A stretch of 64,000 nucleotides of DNA from UBA6107 sp034430175 (GCA_034430175.1 DAOUFI010000009.1:62001-126000), one strand, 5' to 3'; shown: positions 1 through 9,766, numbered from the stretch's first letter. Notes: a model not told the origin generated them from the letters alone. A program made the numbers and translations.

Positions 1-125
1 CTCAGAAAGCCTTAATGACTGAAAAAGAAAAAGAAGAGCTAACTCATATGGTGGATTCAGTCAGGGAAATCAGTCTACGCGCTGAAGCGATCAATAAACA
101 ATTATCCGTGATCCTGGCACGGTAA
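1..125 (+). CDS. C-terminal end of an unknown protein (partial)
   Basis: An open frame enters from the left edge and stops at TAA 123-125, giving about 40 residues rich in Glu, Lys and Arg, with the look of an amphipathic helix or coiled coil (for example EKEKEELTHMV). The stop lies 15 bases before the ATG of the M48 protease, so it is probably the upstream member of the same operon. No family can be named from this fragment. Confidence 0.55.
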   Translation, partial: QKALMTEKEKEELTHMVDSVREISLRAEAINKQLSVILAR

Positions 126-140
126 GGAGAATTGGAATCC

Positions 141-1106
141 ATGTCTAGAATAAACCCAACAAGCAACATTAACGTCAATTTTGCTTCGTACCTTGAAGGA
201 AGAAAGTCCACTATTAACGCGCATATGGTCAATGGCATTCCTGATTATGCTTTTGACCTGGATATGACCTTAAGACAAAAAATAAACGCCATTCCTGGCG
301 CGTTACCGTTTTTCACCGCGTTGACTTCTCAATATGCTCCCTTTTTCCGCCAGGAAACCAATTTAAAGGCATTAAAAGTTGGTCCCAATCAATTTCCGGA
401 TATTCATAATATCGTGGTGGAGTGCGCAAGGCGTTTGGGGATCGGGATTCCGACGGTATTTATTCAAAAAAATCCGTCTGAGATTAACGCATGGACAATC
501 GCGCTTGAGGGTGACACTCCCGTGATAGTTGTGACCTCGGCTCTACTTGAACGGTTCACCACCGGCGAGTTGAAAGCGGTGATCGGACACGAATGTGGGC
601 ATATCCATAATTGCCACAATGTTTACAACATGGCTGAGCAATTAATCTTCAAATCGGTTTTTGTAGCCAGTTCTCCTTTGGTCCAGCAGATATTGGAGTT
701 CGTTTCCATTCCTCTGAAAATCGCGATCAATACCTGGGCCCGCGCTGCCGAGATCACCTGTGACCGGGCAGGTATGATCTGTTGTGATGATCCAAATGAC
801 GAGATCACTTGCAAAGCAAAGTTTATCTATGGAGCCACGTTCAATAGATCCGATATCAATATCGATGAAGCATTAAATCAGTTTGAAACGATCCGATCGA
901 CTCCAGTAAGGTATCTGGAGTTGGGTTATGACCATTCAGTGCCGATCCGGCGAATTTTCGCTGATAAAGAGTTTATGAACAGTGAAATCCTTTATGGATG
1001 GCGTCCTGAATGGAAAAAACCTGGAATGCAACTGATTGGAAAAACGGAACTGGATGAGCGTTGTGCGAAATATGTCAGTGTTAAAGCAGGTTCGGAGAGG
1101 AAATAA
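141..1106 (+). CDS. M48-family zinc metalloprotease
   Basis: The 321-aa protein carries the zinc-protease motif HECGH at about residues 150-154, where the two His bind zinc and Glu is catalytic. A downstream Glu in the segment AAEITCDRAG probably supplies the third ligand, as in M48 (HtpX/Ste24/Oma1-like) peptidases. I see no clear signal peptide and only one modest hydrophobic stretch near residues 177-195, so it is likely cytoplasmic or peripheral, unlike the multi-pass HtpX. The ATG at 141 is preferred over the in-frame TTG at 132 because AAGGAGA (124-130) is correctly spaced only for 141. It lies 5 bases before a dynamin-like GTPase, so a joint membrane-stress role is possible, but that is inference. 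Confidence 0.85.
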   Translation: MSRINPTSNINVNFASYLEGRKSTINAHMVNGIPDYAFDLDMTLRQKINAIPGALPFFTALTSQYAPFFRQETNLKALKVGPNQFPDIHNIVVECARRLGIGIPTVFIQKNPSEINAWTIALEGDTPVIVVTSALLERFTTGELKAVIGHECGHIHNCHNVYNMAEQLIFKSVFVASSPLVQQILEFVSIPLKIAINTWARAAEITCDRAGMICCDDPNDEITCKAKFIYGATFNRSDINIDEALNQFETIRSTPVRYLELGYDHSVPIRRIFADKEFMNSEILYGWRPEWKKPGMQLIGKTELDERCAKYVSVKAGSERK

Positions 1107-1111
1107 CTGAG

Positions 1112-2908
1112 ATGACTACAAAACAACTTGACCGAAAAATGACCCTGGATTTTGACACAGTCTGCCATGATGTTGAAGGGGTGTTGGATGATGTCCGAGG
1201 CATAATGAATGAACGGTATTTCTCGTTGGCACTAGGGAATGATGCCGTACATAAATTGAAGGAATATCCGGTAGCGATCCGAAAACGTCTGTATGACGCC
1301 TTTAACCTGGTCGTAGTGGGTGATTTCAAGCGCGGCAAGTCCACGTTGATCAACGCTCTGCTGGGTGATAATATCGCTCCTACCTCAGTCACACCAGAAA
1401 CGGTGACGATCAATAAGATCTCCTATGCTGAAGAACCAAAGGCTGAGGCGGTGTTGAAGAACGGTCGTCGGGCGAAATTAGATCAGGCTGAATTGAAAAG
1501 GGAAGAGATCGAGAAGTTAATGAAGGAATTCCCGGCACAAATCGATTTCGTTGATCTTAAAGTGAACAACGATATGTTGAAAGATGTATCCATCATTGAT
1601 ACACCAGGGGTGGGAGATCTGATGAAACGTTTCGATGAGCAGGTAACTGATTATCTGGTCAACGCCGACGCTTTAATTTATGTGATTTCCGCGCGGTCTC
1701 CCCTGTCACTATCAGAGCAGTCTTTCCTATCCTCGTCGGTGATGCCGGGGAGCTTTTCACGGGTTCTGCTGGTAGTGAATATGGCTGATACGATGGATTC
1801 TCAGGAAGACATTGAAAAAATCCAGGCTTTCATCGCAGAAAAAGTCACTGCGATCAGCCCAAATATCTATATATACCCTTTGAGTGCCTTGGATGAGTAT
1901 TGTCGCAAAAAAGGATTAAAACGCCCGAACCCGGCAATGGCGGCTACTCTGGAAAGTCAGTTCTACGCATTTGAGAATTCCTTGCAGAACGACATCCTCC
2001 TGCAAAAGGAGATCATCAAGTCAAGTCGGGGGATCGCGTTAACTTCGTTGCTTTTGGAAAACATCACAGCGCGTATCAAACTACTAGAAAGTACGCTACA
2101 ACAGAACGTCCAGAAGCTTTCGCTCAATGAAAACTCATATCGGGAACAAAACGATGCGTTGATGAAAAGCATCAATGAGCATAAAGCATCGTTATGCAAT
2201 GACATCGAGGATATGAAGCTGGAAGCCAGAGACTGGATGTCTGAATTTCTGGCAAGAGTAAGAGCTGAAATAAATGCTATTGGATCCAACGCAAGTGTTA
2301 GCGATTTAGAACGTCATTTCCAGTTCTATCTGCTTGACATGATTCGTGATGGCGTTCAGGCCTGCGTTTCATTTCACCAGAAGGATATTTCCGACCGGGT
2401 ATCTGCCGAGATGAAAGCCTTTGCGGGAGAAATCGTTGAATCGAGATTTGGCAGCATCGATGCTAGTATTTCAAGCTGCATCAACGATGTTAGTTGGTCA
2501 AGCGTGGATACTTTTACCTCAAAGTTCATGGTCGCCTCTGAATTAGCCGGCGTGAATCTGCTCGGGCCATTAGTGCTGCTTGGTCAGACCATTGCTGGAT
2601 TCATCCGACAGGGAGTGGTCAGCAAAAAACAGGATGATTTCCTGGCTCCGATCATTCAGGGCTTCGACATGTTTTCAAATGATGTAATGAACAAAGTGAA
2701 CGATACCTACGAGCAGCTCAAGAATAACGCGGTCAACAAACTGGATGAACTTTACCAAGATCAGATAAATGCCTCCAATGAAGCAATCGAACAAGCAAAG
2801 AAGATCACACAGAATGAAGAGGTAAAGAAGGAGGAAATCATATCCTACATGGATTCATTGTTGATAAACCTGTCATCAATGAGAGAGGTATTGAAGAAAT
2901 TTGATTGA
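1112..2908 (+). CDS. bacterial dynamin-like GTPase
   Basis: This 598-aa protein has a full N-terminal GTPase domain: P-loop GDFKRGKST (about 70-78), G3 DTPGVGD (163-169) and a G4-like NMAD (223-226). Long helical segments follow (about 280-430 and 510-595), with a hydrophobic stretch around 460-490 (LLGPLVLLGQTIAGF) that could insert into membrane as the paddle of bacterial dynamins does. This architecture belongs to the dynamin/LeoA/YjdA-type family that remodels or repairs membranes. The start follows GAGAGG and lies 5 bases after the protease stop, so the two are co-transcribed. The exact cellular role is unknown. Confidence 0.85.
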   Translation: MTTKQLDRKMTLDFDTVCHDVEGVLDDVRGIMNERYFSLALGNDAVHKLKEYPVAIRKRLYDAFNLVVVGDFKRGKSTLINALLGDNIAPTSVTPETVTINKISYAEEPKAEAVLKNGRRAKLDQAELKREEIEKLMKEFPAQIDFVDLKVNNDMLKDVSIIDTPGVGDLMKRFDEQVTDYLVNADALIYVISARSPLSLSEQSFLSSSVMPGSFSRVLLVVNMADTMDSQEDIEKIQAFIAEKVTAISPNIYIYPLSALDEYCRKKGLKRPNPAMAATLESQFYAFENSLQNDILLQKEIIKSSRGIALTSLLLENITARIKLLESTLQQNVQKLSLNENSYREQNDALMKSINEHKASLCNDIEDMKLEARDWMSEFLARVRAEINAIGSNASVSDLERHFQFYLLDMIRDGVQACVSFHQKDISDRVSAEMKAFAGEIVESRFGSIDASISSCINDVSWSSVDTFTSKFMVASELAGVNLLGPLVLLGQTIAGFIRQGVVSKKQDDFLAPIIQGFDMFSNDVMNKVNDTYEQLKNNAVNKLDELYQDQINASNEAIEQAKKITQNEEVKKEEIISYMDSLLINLSSMREVLKKFD

Positions 2909-2985
2909 TTGCGGAATTTAATGTTACTTACTGAAAATAAAGTAAAATATTTTTATGTAAGAACATCAATACTTCGGAGGCGTAT

Positions 2986-5397
2986 ATGAGTGATCATGAA
3001 AAGGCAAGAACGCTTGTTTCACAGATGAGCACTGCCGAGAAAGCATCTTTATGCTCGGGGAAAAATTTCTGGTACCTTAAGGGGATAACCCGACTTGAAC
3101 TACCCGAGATCATGGTCACTGATGGACCGCATGGATTGCGTAAACAGGAGACGAAAGCGGATAATCTTGGTTTGAATAAGAGTGTTCCCGCTGTGTGTTT
3201 TCCGACTGCTGCGGCTACCGCCTGCTCGTTCGACCGGGAATTGCTCAAAGAAGTGGGAAAGGCCATGGGTGAGGAATGCCGCCAGGAAGAGGTGGCTGTC
3301 ATCCTCGGACCCGGTGTCAATATCAAACGCTCTCCGCTTTGCGGTAGAAATTTCGAATACTTCAGCGAAGATCCCATGCTGGCGGGTGAGATGGCTGCCG
3401 CGATGATCGAAGGCATCCAGAGTCAGCATGTGGGGGTCTCACTAAAACACTTTGCAGCCAACAACCAGGAAAAATGCCGCATGACCAGCGAAAGCGTGAT
3501 GGATGAGCGTACCTTTCGTGAAATCTATCTGACAGCTTTCGAACGCGCGGTCAAACAATCTAGCCCCTGGACGGTAATGTGTTCCTATAACCGAATTTTT
3601 GGTGAGTTCGTCAGTCAGTACAAACGTCTTCTCACAGATATCCTGCGTAATGAGTGGGGTTTCAATGGTCTGGTTGTCTCAGACTGGGGAGCCACGGTGG
3701 ATCGCGTCAAAGCGCTTGCCGCCGGTATGGATCTGGAGATGCCTTTCATTGGCGCAATTAATGATAAAAGAATCGTTGAAGCCGTCGAAGAAGGTAAATT
3801 ACCGATGGATGTGCTCGATACCGCGGCTATTCGTGTGACTGAATTGATTCTGAAATCCCAAAAACGGAAGGCATTCAAGTACAACCCAGATGATCATCAC
3901 GTCATCGCGCGCAAAGCTGCAGCGAGATCTGGGGTTCTCCTTAAAAATGAGAAAGGCATTTTGCCCGGGAATATCAAGCAAAAAGCCGCTGTCATTGGTG
4001 CCTTTGCCAAATCGCCACGTTATCAGGGTACCGGAAGCTCCAAGATCCAGCCCATCAGAGTGGATAATGCCTGCGATGAGCTAGAGAAGCTGGGCTTGAA
4101 ATTCGAATATGCCGAAGGATACCACCTGGACAGCGACGCACCGGATGCGGTATTGCTTGAAGAAGCCTGCAGGGTAGCAGACGGGAAGGATATTGTTTAC
4201 ATCTTTGCTGGCTTGCCTGACAGTTACGAGGCTGAATCCTTTGATCGGGATAGCATGTCCATGCCCGCGTCTCACAATCAGCTCATCGAAGCGATCTGTG
4301 AGGTCAACAAGCATGTGGTTGTGGTGTTGCATGGCGGTGCTCCCATCGAAGTCCCCTGGGCAGACAAAGTACAAGGCATCTTGATGATGTACCTGGGCGG
4401 GGAGGCTTGTGGTGGCGCAGCAGCGGACCTGTTGTTGGGCAAGGTCAACCCTGGTGGCAAACTGGCCGAGTCCTGGCCGTTCTTCCTTGCTGATAATCCA
4501 TCTCATGATTTCTTCCCAGGGTATCCCAAATCGGTGGAATATCGCGAGGCATTATTTGTTGGTTATCGTTACTATGATAAAGCGAAAAAAGCAGTACGTT
4601 ACCCCTTTGGTTATGGCCTGTCATACACGAGTTTCGAATTTAAAAACCTAAAACTATCATCAAAGAAGATCAAAGATACCGATACCCTGACCGTTACCTG
4701 TCAGTTGAAGAATACAGGAAAAGTTGCCGGTAGCGAAGTGGTTCAACTTTATGTATCTTGTGTGAACTCGAAGATCATCCGCGCCGAACAGGAGCTGAAG
4801 GGTTTCGAGAAGATCCAGCTTGACCCTGGTGAGAGCAAAGAGGTTACTTTCACACTTTCCAAACGCGATTTTGCTTATTACAACACTGCGAGCTCTATCT
4901 GGCACGTGGAGAGTGGCGAATATGAGATCCGCGTAGGCGCCTCGTCGCGTGATATACGATTGAGAGGTACCGTATCTGTGCAAAGCACTGTGGACGCGCC
5001 GTTGCCCGATCTGAGCGCCGAGTTGCCTTGCTATTATGATCTGACTAACGGCATTCGTGTTTCGGATGTGGAGTTTACTGGTCTAATCGGGCGTCCTCTT
5101 CCCGCACGAGATCGAATCAAGGGAGCACCGCACACCGTAAGTTCCACCTTTTCTGATATTCAAGACAAATGGCTGGGCAGGCAATTGCTCTCCATCATGC
5201 GTAAGAATATCACCAAGATGGGCGATGACAACGCGGATATCAAATTAATGGCCGAAAAGATGATCATGGACATGCCGCTGCGAGCGTTATGTCTGATGGC
5301 TGCCGATAGCGGATTGACGTTGGAGAAGATCGAAGGGATCGTGGACTTGCTTAACGGACATTTGATCAAAGGAGTGGGTTCGTTCTTGAAAAAGTAG
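2986..5397 (+). CDS. glycoside hydrolase family 3 (beta-glucosidase-like)
   Basis: The 803-aa enzyme has the GH3 order: an N-terminal TIM barrel with the nucleophile Asp233 in VVSDWGA, an alpha/beta sandwich with the KHF and PDSYEAE segments, and a C-terminal fibronectin-III-like domain (about 555-665). There is an unusual extra C-terminal helical region of about 110 residues (690-803). No signal peptide is visible, so it probably cleaves imported beta-linked oligosaccharides in the cytoplasm. A good ribosome site (CGGAGG) precedes the ATG. It is a single-gene unit ending at a strong terminator; the substrate cannot be deduced. Confidence 0.93.
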   Translation: MSDHEKARTLVSQMSTAEKASLCSGKNFWYLKGITRLELPEIMVTDGPHGLRKQETKADNLGLNKSVPAVCFPTAAATACSFDRELLKEVGKAMGEECRQEEVAVILGPGVNIKRSPLCGRNFEYFSEDPMLAGEMAAAMIEGIQSQHVGVSLKHFAANNQEKCRMTSESVMDERTFREIYLTAFERAVKQSSPWTVMCSYNRIFGEFVSQYKRLLTDILRNEWGFNGLVVSDWGATVDRVKALAAGMDLEMPFIGAINDKRIVEAVEEGKLPMDVLDTAAIRVTELILKSQKRKAFKYNPDDHHVIARKAAARSGVLLKNEKGILPGNIKQKAAVIGAFAKSPRYQGTGSSKIQPIRVDNACDELEKLGLKFEYAEGYHLDSDAPDAVLLEEACRVADGKDIVYIFAGLPDSYEAESFDRDSMSMPASHNQLIEAICEVNKHVVVVLHGGAPIEVPWADKVQGILMMYLGGEACGGAAADLLLGKVNPGGKLAESWPFFLADNPSHDFFPGYPKSVEYREALFVGYRYYDKAKKAVRYPFGYGLSYTSFEFKNLKLSSKKIKDTDTLTVTCQLKNTGKVAGSEVVQLYVSCVNSKIIRAEQELKGFEKIQLDPGESKEVTFTLSKRDFAYYNTASSIWHVESGEYEIRVGASSRDIRLRGTVSVQSTVDAPLPDLSAELPCYYDLTNGIRVSDVEFTGLIGRPLPARDRIKGAPHTVSSTFSDIQDKWLGRQLLSIMRKNITKMGDDNADIKLMAEKMIMDMPLRALCLMAADSGLTLEKIEGIVDLLNGHLIKGVGSFLKK

Positions 5398-5407
5398 GCG
5401 TATATTC

Positions 5408-5447
5408 AAAAAAGGTCGCGATTCAAATCAGGATCGCGACCTTTTTT
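5408..5447. terminator. bidirectional intrinsic terminator
   Basis: The arms GGTCGCGAT (5414-5422) and ATCGCGACC (5433-5441) form a perfect 9-bp stem, flanked by A6 on the left and T6 on the right. The hairpin therefore works on both strands. It sits between the convergent GH3 gene and iolO. Confidence 0.92.
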
Positions 5448-5460
5448 AGTAAGAGAACAA

Positions 5461-6264
5461 CTACAGCCCTTTTAGAAACTCGATGCTTTTCCTGGCTGCT
5501 GTTGTTGCATCGGGCTTGGGAAGAAATTCACCTGAAACCCAACCCTGGTATCCCGTCTCGTTGAGTGTTCTCAATATCGTACGGAAATCCATATGCCCCG
5601 CGCCGGGGTACCAGCGGTTAGAATCAGCCACGTGGAAGTGAAAGATTCGCTTGCCGCAAGCGCGGATGCTGTCATCGATGATAGTTTCTTCGATATTCAT
5701 GTGGAATGTATCGAGCAGCAAACCAAAATTTGGCACGCCTACCTTATCGATCAGTTCCATGCCCTGCGTTACATTGTTAACCAGGGTGGTCTCGTAACGG
5801 TTGATCGGCTCCAGGGCTAATCTCACACCTTCAGGCATCGCGGACTGGCTGCATTCCTGCAGCGCTTCGCACAGCCAGCGTTCAGCTTGCGCTTGATCCA
5901 ATCCGGGTCTGACCAGCCCGCGGATGAGCCCAATGATGATGACCGCGTTGAAACGGGCGGCTACTTGCACGTGGCTTTTAATACGTTCAATGGCCTTACG
6001 GCGAATCTCAGGGTCGGGATCGGTGAATGATAACCCTTCCTCTCCCCAGGCCTGACCGGTGCCGATGGCGGGAACGGAGAGATGATGCGAGCGGGTGACG
6101 CGTTCAAGCTCATCCAGGTTCACCAACTTCGGGTCGCGGATTGCGAGTTCAACGCCATCATAGCCCATCCGAGCGATCTGCTGCAGGTTGGTCTCAAGAT
6201 CCCCTTTGAATGTGGCGGCCTGGAATTGAGCGGCCTGAGTGGAAAGTACAACTGACAATTTCAT
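5461..6264 (-). CDS. iolO: sugar epimerase IolO-like (5-keto-L-gluconate to D-tagaturonate)
   Basis: The 267-aa protein is a xylose-isomerase-like TIM barrel (AP-endonuclease-2 superfamily). Metal ligands are recognisable: Glu in LALEPINRYE, Asp in LLLDTFHMN, His in FHFHVADSN and Glu in VSGEF. In Thermotoga maritima the equivalent gene IolO epimerises 5-keto-L-gluconate to D-tagaturonate. The neighbours here (iolM, iolN, iolG upstream, uxaE further up) are exactly those of that route, which is why I prefer this function over generic tagatose or psicose 3-epimerase. It is the last gene of the operon. The assignment to the fold is firm; the substrate rests on context. Confidence 0.8.
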   Translation of the reverse strand: MKLSVVLSTQAAQFQAATFKGDLETNLQQIARMGYDGVELAIRDPKLVNLDELERVTRSHHLSVPAIGTGQAWGEEGLSFTDPDPEIRRKAIERIKSHVQVAARFNAVIIIGLIRGLVRPGLDQAQAERWLCEALQECSQSAMPEGVRLALEPINRYETTLVNNVTQGMELIDKVGVPNFGLLLDTFHMNIEETIIDDSIRACGKRIFHFHVADSNRWYPGAGHMDFRTILRTLNETGYQGWVSGEFLPKPDATTAARKSIEFLKGL

Positions 6265-6283
6265 TGATTTTGATCCATTTTAA

Positions 6284-6312
6284 CCAACAGCCGCAATTTC
6301 TGCGGCTGTCGG
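6284..6312 (-). terminator. intercistronic hairpin between iolM and iolO
   Basis: ACAGCCGCA (6287-6295) and TGCGGCTGT (6301-6309) form a 9-bp perfect stem, extendable to 12 bp by a wobble and a CC/GG pair, with a 5-base loop. There is no clear U-run on the minus strand, so it is more likely a processing or stability element that uncouples iolO from iolM than a full terminator. Confidence 0.6.
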
Positions 6313-6320
6313 TATTGGTT

Positions 6321-7520
6321 TTACTTGGCGACGTAGGTGATCTTGCACTCGGAGCGGTCTGTTTGCAGCTTGATGATGTTTTCGGGCAACTGTTCGAGGC
6401 TGACCTTTTTGGTACTCATCACTGTCATGTCCATGCCGCTGGCCATGCAATCGATAACGCGCGGGAAAGTTCCATTGCCGGAGTGACCCTGGGCACCAAT
6501 GATGCTGGCGTGGCGGACTTGCAATACTTCACCGGTAACAGGCATCTTGGCTTCAGCGCGGGCGGTGACGACAACCTTGCTGTTGAGAGTTCGGCCTTCC
6601 CAGATGACCTTCTCGATGCCGGGGTAAACCTGGGTGGGCAAGCCGGTGGCTTCCATGAACAGATCGGCGCCCATGCCATCGGTGAGTTCAAGCACGCGGC
6701 TGGCGAAATCTTCCTTGGAAGGATCCACGTGGTAGTCAGCGCCGCATTTCAAAGCCATCTTGGCACGATTGGTTTGCGTCTCGGAAATGATAACCACGGA
6801 AGCACCGGCACGTTTGAGGATGGCGCAGGCAGCGATACCAACAGGGCCGGCACCCAGCACGACCACACGATCGCCAGGGCGGATACCACCGCCGCGTTCG
6901 ATTACGGCGTTGTAGGCCACGCAGGTGGGTTCCACCAGGCTACCGGCGATGAAGATGTCCTGCTCTTTTTTGTATTGTTTGCGCAGAGGTTCAAGGCTCC
7001 ACAGAGTGCGGGCGGGTAATTTGATGTATTTGGTGTAGGCACCGTTGACGTTGAAGCCCACTTCATCCAGGTGCTCGCACTGGTTTGGATACCCATCGGC
7101 GCAGGGCTTGCATTGACCACACCAGAGCATCTCTTCAGAGGTGACCATTTCACCACCCTTGAAGGGTTTGTTGGTGCGTTTGTCGTAAGCATTCTTGCCA
7201 GCTTCAACGACAACTCCGGAAAACTCGTGACCAAGGATACTGGGAAAACCGGTCAAACCGGGATAGAGGATATACCCATCCTGATCAGCTTGGGCCATGT
7301 GGACGTCAGAACCGCAGATACCGCAGGCTTTGACTTCCATTAACACTTCTTCAGGACCTGGAGTTGGGATGTCGTATTCACGGATCTCGAAGCGCGGGTT
7401 GCGCCAAACCAGGCTGCCCAAATATGTCTGGCGACCCTCAATATCTTTAGCTCCGAGTTTGAAACCCGGTTTTGGATCCCAGTCTGCAACCAGGGTGACT
7501 CCTTGCATTTTACCTTTCAT
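6321..7520 (-). CDS. iolM: scyllo-inosose 3-dehydrogenase (IolM-type zinc dehydrogenase)
   Basis: This 399-aa medium-chain zinc dehydrogenase shows the catalytic-zinc region KACGICGSDVHM, GHEFSG, structural-zinc cysteines in CGQCKPC and the NAD-binding GAGPVG. Its N-terminus (WDPKPGFKLGAKDIEG) and HGNGTFPRVI-like C-terminal part closely match what I recall of the Thermotoga maritima protein TM0412, shown to oxidise 2-keto-myo-inositol with NAD. Its position next to the hydrolase IolN reproduces the Thermotoga order. The ATG follows GAGGAG. Confidence is high because it resembles that specific subfamily rather than a generic alcohol dehydrogenase. Confidence 0.9.
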   Translation of the reverse strand: MKGKMQGVTLVADWDPKPGFKLGAKDIEGRQTYLGSLVWRNPRFEIREYDIPTPGPEEVLMEVKACGICGSDVHMAQADQDGYILYPGLTGFPSILGHEFSGVVVEAGKNAYDKRTNKPFKGGEMVTSEEMLWCGQCKPCADGYPNQCEHLDEVGFNVNGAYTKYIKLPARTLWSLEPLRKQYKKEQDIFIAGSLVEPTCVAYNAVIERGGGIRPGDRVVVLGAGPVGIAACAILKRAGASVVIISETQTNRAKMALKCGADYHVDPSKEDFASRVLELTDGMGADLFMEATGLPTQVYPGIEKVIWEGRTLNSKVVVTARAEAKMPVTGEVLQVRHASIIGAQGHSGNGTFPRVIDCMASGMDMTVMSTKKVSLEQLPENIIKLQTDRSECKITYVAK

Positions 7521-7550
7521 AGTAATACTCCTCTGTAGTGTGGTGAATGA

Positions 7551-8675
7551 TTAAACTTCAGTTCCCTGGCCGATACGAGGGATACCGTAGACGGTCTTCC
7601 AGCCTTCGCTGAGCGGTTCACGAAGGTAAGGTTCCATGTCTTTCGCCGAGCGCAGGGTGACCTCTTCCACAGGGGGAACGGTGCCAGCCGGGAAGCGCTC
7701 CAGAACGTCGTCAGCCCACAGGGTGAGGTATTTGAGAATGGCAGCCATTGGGCGTTTTGCTTTCTGGGCTGAGCCTGATTTTGCCTTACCCACAACACCT
7801 TCAGGGGTGGCCGCGATCTCGATAGCGAAGTGACCTTCACCCTCGGACCAGCGGCTGGGACGACCAAAGGGATCGACGGACTTATCAAAATGGCCATCAG
7901 GCAGGTAGTTCTTGCCCTCGGTATCCACGGCGCGACTCATATCTACCATGTCGGGATGGAGTAACAGGCTGAGGGAGGTTTCGGATTCATCGGCGTGAAC
8001 GAAGTTGGTACTCATCGTACCGCCGCGGTCATCGGAGCGGAAGAATTCACGAACGCCGCGGTGCCAGTCGATGACGCGGAAGATACCCGGAAGCTGGTAG
8101 CGTTTCTGAAATTCCTGGACAGCTGATTCAAGCATCCACAACTGACCATGGTTGTTAACGATCAACTGTTTACGGAAGCCATCGTTCCACAGACCGAGCA
8201 TCACATCGATCATCATCTCGCGAACCACGTGCTCACGGACGATAACGGTGCCGGGCATGCCCAGGTGGTGGAAGGGGTGACCACCGTAATTCAATGGGGG
8301 CAACGCCAGGTTAATGGGGTTACCGCGTTTGGCAGTGAATCGACGCACGCCTTCACAGATGGCGCTGACATAGAGTGTGTCTGCCGCGCTAGGCAGGTGG
8401 GCACCGTGTAGTTCGGTGCAGCCAACCGGGATGAAGACGATATCGTTCTTCTTGCGGTTTTCCTCGACCTGCCAACGGGTTGTTGTTTGAATGTACGAAC
8501 CGGGCTTGGCCCATTCAACAGGTGAGGGGATACCGTAATCAGCCAGGATGGCATCGATCTCAGCGTCGCTCGCCTCCCAAACCTCTTTCTTCAAACGTCC
8601 AACAGCGTTATCTTCGAAGAACAGGTCGGGTTGATTCGTAGGCAGATAGCCTTTTGGTACTTTCTGATCGGTCAT
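7551..8675 (-). CDS. iolN: 3-dehydro-scyllo-inosose hydrolase (IolN, creatininase fold)
   Basis: The 374-aa protein belongs to the creatininase/MftE amidohydrolase family: the metal-site motif GCTELHGAHLP (Glu and His ligands, Asp in PSAADT) and the later VNNHGQ are visible. In Thermotoga maritima the IolN member opens the oxidised cyclitol ring made by IolM to give 5-keto-L-gluconate. The gene sits between iolM and iolG, with AAGGAG before the ATG. The protein is about 100 residues longer than classical creatininases, with an N-terminal extension and a C-terminal tail, as expected for this branch. Confidence 0.88.
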   Translation of the reverse strand: MTDQKVPKGYLPTNQPDLFFEDNAVGRLKKEVWEASDAEIDAILADYGIPSPVEWAKPGSYIQTTTRWQVEENRKKNDIVFIPVGCTELHGAHLPSAADTLYVSAICEGVRRFTAKRGNPINLALPPLNYGGHPFHHLGMPGTVIVREHVVREMMIDVMLGLWNDGFRKQLIVNNHGQLWMLESAVQEFQKRYQLPGIFRVIDWHRGVREFFRSDDRGGTMSTNFVHADESETSLSLLLHPDMVDMSRAVDTEGKNYLPDGHFDKSVDPFGRPSRWSEGEGHFAIEIAATPEGVVGKAKSGSAQKAKRPMAAILKYLTLWADDVLERFPAGTVPPVEEVTLRSAKDMEPYLREPLSEGWKTVYGIPRIGQGTEV

Positions 8676-8711
8676 TGTTTGCTCCTTCTAATTGGATGAT
8701 GAATCGTTTTT

Positions 8712-9728
8712 TTAATTACCGGTGATCTCAGTAAGTTTTACCGGGCGATTCTCGTGGAACGATTTCCAGGCTGCGAAACCTAGCGCTGAAGCCATATAGC
8801 CATCTTCACCGGTGGTCGGGGTGGTTTTGTTATCACGAACGCATTCAGCGAACTGCCGTACTTCTTCGATGTAACAGGGAGCGTAACGCTGCATGAAGAA
8901 GTAAGGAGGTGGGGGTGTCATGAACCCTCCCGCAACACCTTTTGTGACAGTGGTTTCCTCTTCGTTGTCAGCGATGATTGTTCCGTTGGCACAAAAGACT
9001 TCCAAACGCTGATCGTAGCCATAGATGGCATGGCGGCTGTTATTGATCACGCCGATGGCGCCGTTCTTAAACTTGAGGGTGACAATGTCATTGTCCAAGT
9101 CGCCAAATTCGGAGATCTCGGGTTTGACCAGAGCCGCGCCGATGGCGTAGATCTCATCCACATCGCCAAGTTGATAGCGGATCATGTCGAAATCGTGGAT
9201 GACCAGGTCAAGGAAGATGCCGCCGGAGACGCGCAGAAAGTCCATACTGGGGAATTCTGGGTCGCGGTTGGTAATGTTGAGGATGCAGGGACGACCCATT
9301 TCATTAGAAGCGACAATATCATGGACTTTACGATAGCTTTTATCGAAGCGGCGGTTGAAACCTACCTGTAATTTCACTCCGGCTTTCTTGACAACAGCCA
9401 GCATTTCTTTGATATCTTCGAGGTTGGGAGCCAGCGGTTTTTCACAGAAAATCTGTTTTCCAGCGAGCGCCGCGTCCTTGACGATCATGGCGTGGGTATC
9501 AGTGCTTGTGGCGATGAGGACGGCATCGATGCTCTTATCGGCCAGTAGTTCGTGGTAATCCTTGACCACGCGTTCGACACCAAGTTCATCAGCGACAGCT
9601 TGAGCTACTTCGAGACGGATGTCGCAGATGGCAACCAGATTGATTTCGGGGATGGAGCGAACCACGTTCTTGACGTGCACGCTGCCCATGCGGCCGGTTC
9701 CAATAATTGCCAGGTTTACTTTTTTCAT
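8712..9728 (-). CDS. iolG: myo-inositol 2-dehydrogenase (Gfo/Idh/MocA family)
   Basis: The 338-aa NAD-dependent oxidoreductase has the N-terminal Rossmann motif GTGRMG (about 10-15), the family signature EKPLAPN near residue 96 and the substrate-domain segment VIHDFDMIRY. It would carry out the first step, myo-inositol to scyllo-inosose. I use the ATG at 9728, not the TTG one codon earlier, because AGAGGT is well spaced from it. The family contains many sugar dehydrogenases; inositol is assigned from similarity to IolG plus the adjacent iolN and iolM. Confidence 0.87.
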   Translation of the reverse strand: MKKVNLAIIGTGRMGSVHVKNVVRSIPEINLVAICDIRLEVAQAVADELGVERVVKDYHELLADKSIDAVLIATSTDTHAMIVKDAALAGKQIFCEKPLAPNLEDIKEMLAVVKKAGVKLQVGFNRRFDKSYRKVHDIVASNEMGRPCILNITNRDPEFPSMDFLRVSGGIFLDLVIHDFDMIRYQLGDVDEIYAIGAALVKPEISEFGDLDNDIVTLKFKNGAIGVINNSRHAIYGYDQRLEVFCANGTIIADNEEETTVTKGVAGGFMTPPPPYFFMQRYAPCYIEEVRQFAECVRDNKTTPTTGEDGYMASALGFAAWKSFHENRPVKLTEITGN

Positions 9729-9766
9729 CAATAGACCTCTTTTCTCTTTGGTTGAGAATTTACAGG

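Noticed and set aside
6210..7019. Long plus-strand open frame opposite iolM
   Set aside because: It is antisense to a confidently identified gene, has no ribosome site and its translation shows no family motif.
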